Below, in pieces: positions 61,974 to 64,000 of a stretch of DNA of 64,000 bases (positions are counted from its first letter, which is position 1; each line of letters begins with the position of its first letter). Under the pieces are notes generated by a model. It had not been told where the DNA came from. It did no database searches and saw only the letters and a program-made list of their open reading frames with translations. Source of the DNA: Bacteroidales bacterium (GTDB lineage Bacteria; Bacteroidota; Bacteroidia; Bacteroidales; P3); contig JAEEZY010000020.1 of NCBI GenBank assembly GCA_016292015.1, positions 96,207-160,206 of the forward strand. Direction: 5' to 3'. A program made the position numbers and the translations under genes.

Positions 61974-62657
61974 ATGACCGACGTAATAAAAAACATTGAA
62001 TCCATCCGACCGCTCATCCCCGACGGGGTGCGCCTCGTGGCTGTCTCCAAGACCAAGCCCGCCGAGATGATACAAGACGCCTATAGTGTCGGACAGCGTC
62101 TCTTCGGCGAGAACAAAGCACTCGAGATGCGTGACAAGCACGCCCAACTGCCCGACGACATTGAGTGGCACTTCATCGGACACCTCCAAACCAACAAGAT
62201 AAAGTACATCATACCCTATGTGACGCTCATCCACAGCATCGACTCGCTCCCGCTCCTGCAAGCCGTCAACAAGGAGGCCGCCAAGCGCGACCGCCAAGTC
62301 GATTGCCTGCTGCAGTTCCACATAGCCACCGAAGAAACCAAGTTCGGCCTCGACCGAGCCGAAGCCGACGAGCTGATGCAGCACTATGGCGAGCTACCAA
62401 ACGTGCGTCTCGTAGGCGTGATGGGCATGGCCACCAACACCGACAACAAAGAGCAGGTGCGCTCCGAGTTCCGCAATCTCCACACCATCTTCAGCGACCT
62501 CAAGGCAAAATATTTCGCCGACCGGCCCGAGTTCAGAGAGCTCTCGATGGGCATGAGCCACGACTGGCAGATAGCGGTGGAGGAGGGGAGCACCCTCATA
62601 CGTCTGGGCAGCACCATCTTCGGAGCCAGAGACTACGGCGTGAAAGTAAATGATTAA
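61974..62657 (+). CDS. yggS: YggS family pyridoxal 5'-phosphate homeostasis protein
   Basis: A 227-residue PLP-binding protein. LVAVSKTKPAEMIQDAY contains the Schiff-base Lys (about residue 26); FGENKALEMRDKHAQL, EWHFIGHLQTNKIKYI, the glycine-rich phosphate segment and MGMSHDWQIAVEEGSTLIRLGSTIFGARDY are all in place. It modulates cellular PLP pools; no enzymatic reaction is known. Confidence 0.95.
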   Translation: MTDVIKNIESIRPLIPDGVRLVAVSKTKPAEMIQDAYSVGQRLFGENKALEMRDKHAQLPDDIEWHFIGHLQTNKIKYIIPYVTLIHSIDSLPLLQAVNKEAAKRDRQVDCLLQFHIATEETKFGLDRAEADELMQHYGELPNVRLVGVMGMATNTDNKEQVRSEFRNLHTIFSDLKAKYFADRPEFRELSMGMSHDWQIAVEEGSTLIRLGSTIFGARDYGVKVND

Positions 62658-62685
62658 CCCCCACCCGCCATCAATCCCCAAATAC

Positions 62686-62912
62686 ATTTGTCAATTCACC
62701 AATCACAAATCACAATTCACCAATCACCAACACCATTTGTCAAATCACTAATCCCCAATCCCCAATCCCCAATCACTAATCCCCAAATACATTTGTCTAA
62801 TCACCAATCACTAATCACTAATCACCAATCACTAATCCCCAATCCCCAAATACATTTGTCTAATCACTAATCACCAATCACTAATCACTAATCACTAATC
62901 ACTAATCCCCAA
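62686..62912 (+). repeat. Long heptameric repeat region (AATCACT family) before the TSCPD gene
   Basis: The 227-bp spacer is built almost wholly from AATCACT, AATCACC and AATCCCC 7-mers, with two near-identical longer units containing AATACATTTGTCTAATCA (62779-62797 and 62848-62866). The word also occurs at 26694-26712. Confidence 0.8.
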
Positions 62913-62914
62913 TC

Positions 62915-63202
62915 ATGCAACTCCTCCGTACCGATAAACTACCCGATGGACAGCTCTACACCTGTGCGATGCCCGAAGGCGTCTGTTCTCAGATGGTGGA
63001 GGTGTGGAGTCGCGGCGACCGCATCGAGAAGATCGAGTTCACCGGCGGCTGTCACGGAAACACCCAGGGAGTGGCGCGCCTCGCCGAAGGACGCACCTTC
63101 AAAGAGTTGATCACCCTGCTGCGTGGCATCGACTGCGGTGGCAAGGGCACCAGCTGTCCCGACCAGCTAGCCGAAGTCCTCGAAGCCATCCAACCTGTGT
63201 GA
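62915..63202 (+). CDS. TSCPD domain-containing protein (TIGR03905-like)
   Basis: A 95-residue protein with the TSCPD signature GTSCPDQLA near residues 78-86 and an upstream GGCHGNTQGVARL segment. The domain also occurs at the C-terminus of vitamin-B12-dependent ribonucleotide reductases; the stand-alone form has no established function. Cys residues may bind a metal or ribonucleotide reductase partner. Last gene before the AT-rich right edge. Confidence 0.88.
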   Translation: MQLLRTDKLPDGQLYTCAMPEGVCSQMVEVWSRGDRIEKIEFTGGCHGNTQGVARLAEGRTFKELITLLRGIDCGGKGTSCPDQLAEVLEAIQPV

Positions 63203-63511
63203 GATAAGGAATGATATTTTTTCGTATCATTGCACACAGAAACGACAAATACATATTGTATCCAAGACGTTGTGCGAATGAGTCAATATCAATAAATCGA
63301 ATAACTTAATCAGAATGAAAACATAAAAATAGAATAGAAATAAATACATAATTTAAAAGCGTTTTTGCTTTTCTTTGTAAATGGGAATCTGGTAAATTCT
63401 ACACTAATGCACAAGAAAAGGAAAGCGTTCACGGTATCCGTGGACTTTTCTTGTTTGCATTAGGGTATTACCAGAACCTCCATTTAGACAAAAAAGTCTC
63501 ACGGATTTCTT
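63203..63511. other. AT-rich 309-bp gap with structured elements
   Basis: GC content falls abruptly after 63,203. The gap contains an AATGATA/TATCATT inverted repeat (63210-63231), an AAAAGC/GCTTTT stem near 63355-63372, a promoter-like TTCTTTGTAAATG, and the large hairpin at 63389-63474. No ORF with a recognisable product. Confidence 0.6.
63389..63474 (+). ncRNA. Candidate structured RNA: long imperfect hairpin upstream of the right-edge gene
   Basis: Nested complementary arms in order: CTGGTAA (63389-63395) with TTACCAG (63468-63474); CTAATGC (63404-63410) with GCATTAG (63457-63463); CAAGAAAAG (63412-63420) with CTTTTCTTG (63445-63453); apical CACGG with CCGTG (63430-63442). Internal loops separate the stems, which suggests an RNA fold rather than an IS end. 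A TTCTTTG element lies 10 bp upstream of the first arm. The identity is unknown; it could also be a leader of the following gene. Confidence 0.4.
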
Positions 63512-64000
63512 ATGGCTAAAAAGAATCAAAAAAAAGAAGCATTATCTGTAAGCAGGTTAATAATTGAGGTCTTGGTTGAACAATTAGGTATCCCTTTTAG
63601 AAATATAGTAAACGATACTACATTTTCATCCTATACAGGTTCAAAACGGCCGGATCTGCTGATATCAAACATTGAGTATACTGCTGAGAAAGAAAAGGCT
63701 TATATTCAAAATCTCTTATGCTATGTTGAAGCAAAAGATCCTGCATGTAATATTGATGATAGAGAATGGAAGGATGCCTATAAACAAGGTAAAGACAAGT
63801 CAAAAAAACTTGGAATTCCTTTTTTTGGTGTCACTAACTGCAAAACAACATTCTTTTATAATGGGAAAACGGGTGAAAGACTTAAACTAAATGGGAACCT
63901 GATTTCTGAATTTCAAACGCTTGATGTATTCCGAATTATCAAAAAGAAATTAAAAGAGAATCATTCTCTTTCTGATATTCGGATGGGCGTTGATTCTTTA
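63512..64000 (+). CDS. N-terminal part of a probable restriction-modification protein (nuclease domain; runs off right edge)
   Basis: 163 residues are visible, starting MAKKNQKKEALSVSRLIIEVL. The pattern RPDLLIS then YVEAKDPA then KDAYKQGKDKSKKLGIPFFGVTNCKTTFFY resembles the N-terminal PD-(D/E)XK/HsdR_N-like domain of fused type I/IIG restriction-methylation proteins (Asp in RPDLL, Glu and Lys in VEAKD). The methylase domain would be beyond the edge. Codon use is AT-rich, unlike the rest of the window, implying acquisition. Confidence 0.55.
   Translation, partial: MAKKNQKKEALSVSRLIIEVLVEQLGIPFRNIVNDTTFSSYTGSKRPDLLISNIEYTAEKEKAYIQNLLCYVEAKDPACNIDDREWKDAYKQGKDKSKKLGIPFFGVTNCKTTFFYNGKTGERLKLNGNLISEFQTLDVFRIIKKKLKENHSLSDIRMGVDSL

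Noticed and set aside
62686..62912. CRISPR or coding repeat in the AATCACT region
   Set aside because: Simple 7-nt tandem repeats; no spacers, no conserved long repeat, and any frame is low-complexity.
63389..63474. Invertible promoter or recombination site
   Set aside because: The arms are separated by too short a loop and no recombinase gene is in the window; a folded RNA is more plausible.
63389..63474. Retron msr-msd RNA
   Set aside because: No reverse transcriptase gene is adjacent; the following gene looks like a nuclease/methylase N-terminus. The gene beyond the edge was not visible, so this is not fully excluded.

Overview
The window is a contiguous piece of a Bacteroidales (Bacteroidota) chromosome. 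The evidence is the phylum-specific promoter signature (a -7 element TAnnTTTG, often with TTG about 20 bp upstream), type IX secretion genes (PorU, PorV, PorP, a GldJ/GldK-type lipoprotein, a cargo protein with a C-terminal sorting domain), many lipoproteins and TonB/porin-type barrels, A-rich start regions rather than Shine-Dalgarno sites, and a methylmalonyl-CoA decarboxylase operon for succinate-to-propionate fermentation. Genus and species cannot be read from the sequence. GC is about half through most of the window and falls sharply after about 63,200.

Layout. 1-4,608 (minus): an outer-membrane porin, imelysin, di-heme oxidoreductase and a truncated ResB/CcsB cytochrome-c biogenesis gene, probably an iron or redox uptake unit. 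4,754-8,228 (plus): small protein, recR, GH3 hexosaminidase, tiny lipoprotein, SprT-like protease, ybaK. 8,246-15,367 (minus): porU-porV-ispF-clpS-nfeD-floA. 15,883-19,490 (plus): a DUF6266-like gene, porP and gldJ. 19,595-27,996 (minus): a TolC/MacA/MacB-type efflux set followed by rdgB, a bifunctional nuclease, punA, a BASS-type transporter and a HAD phosphatase. 28,511-32,241 (plus): a TonB-dependent receptor and a zinc-site-less M16 protein. 32,318-37,838 (minus): methylmalonyl-CoA epimerase, decarboxylase alpha, a Cys-rich lipoprotein, gamma, biotin carrier and beta. 38,013-40,595 (minus): clpB. 41,500-42,268 (plus): an MntA/HepT-type pair, then tRNA-Ser, a lipoprotein, a GroES-like gene, alaS and a 17-residue-repeat protein. 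tgt (minus) is followed by a plus-strand run: a glycosyltransferase, ECF sigma factor, barrel protein, GNAT, tRNA-Arg, NlpC/P60, thioredoxin-fold protein, T9SS cargo, a TPR plus barrel pair, folC, yggS and a TSCPD protein. The last 0.5 kb is AT-rich and starts a probable restriction-modification gene cut by the window edge.

The strongest unexplained signal is non-coding. The three longest divergent gaps each contain a leader with the same architecture: a related promoter (TTTGTAtyTTTGTARAG rather than the usual TAnnTTTGCA), roughly 135-155 nt of sequence, an array of degenerate 11-nt repeats (sense consensus near CGTATCAnCTC), then the start codon. The leaders precede the DUF6266-like gene, the TolC efflux operon and clpB, and all three arrays point the same way relative to their gene. 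In sense, array 1 clearly and much of array 2 are C-rich and G-poor, with pyrimidine-C dimers at near-helical spacing, which suggests a regulated (perhaps Rho-dependent) leader class or a dispersed element carrying its own promoter. The efflux leader also has four GGG tracts with TT loops. Other small-scale patterns are 7-nt repeat tracts just upstream of start codons (one such tract lies in frame inside alaS), and a 16-nt hairpin a few bases after stop codons at four loci, always in the sense orientation.
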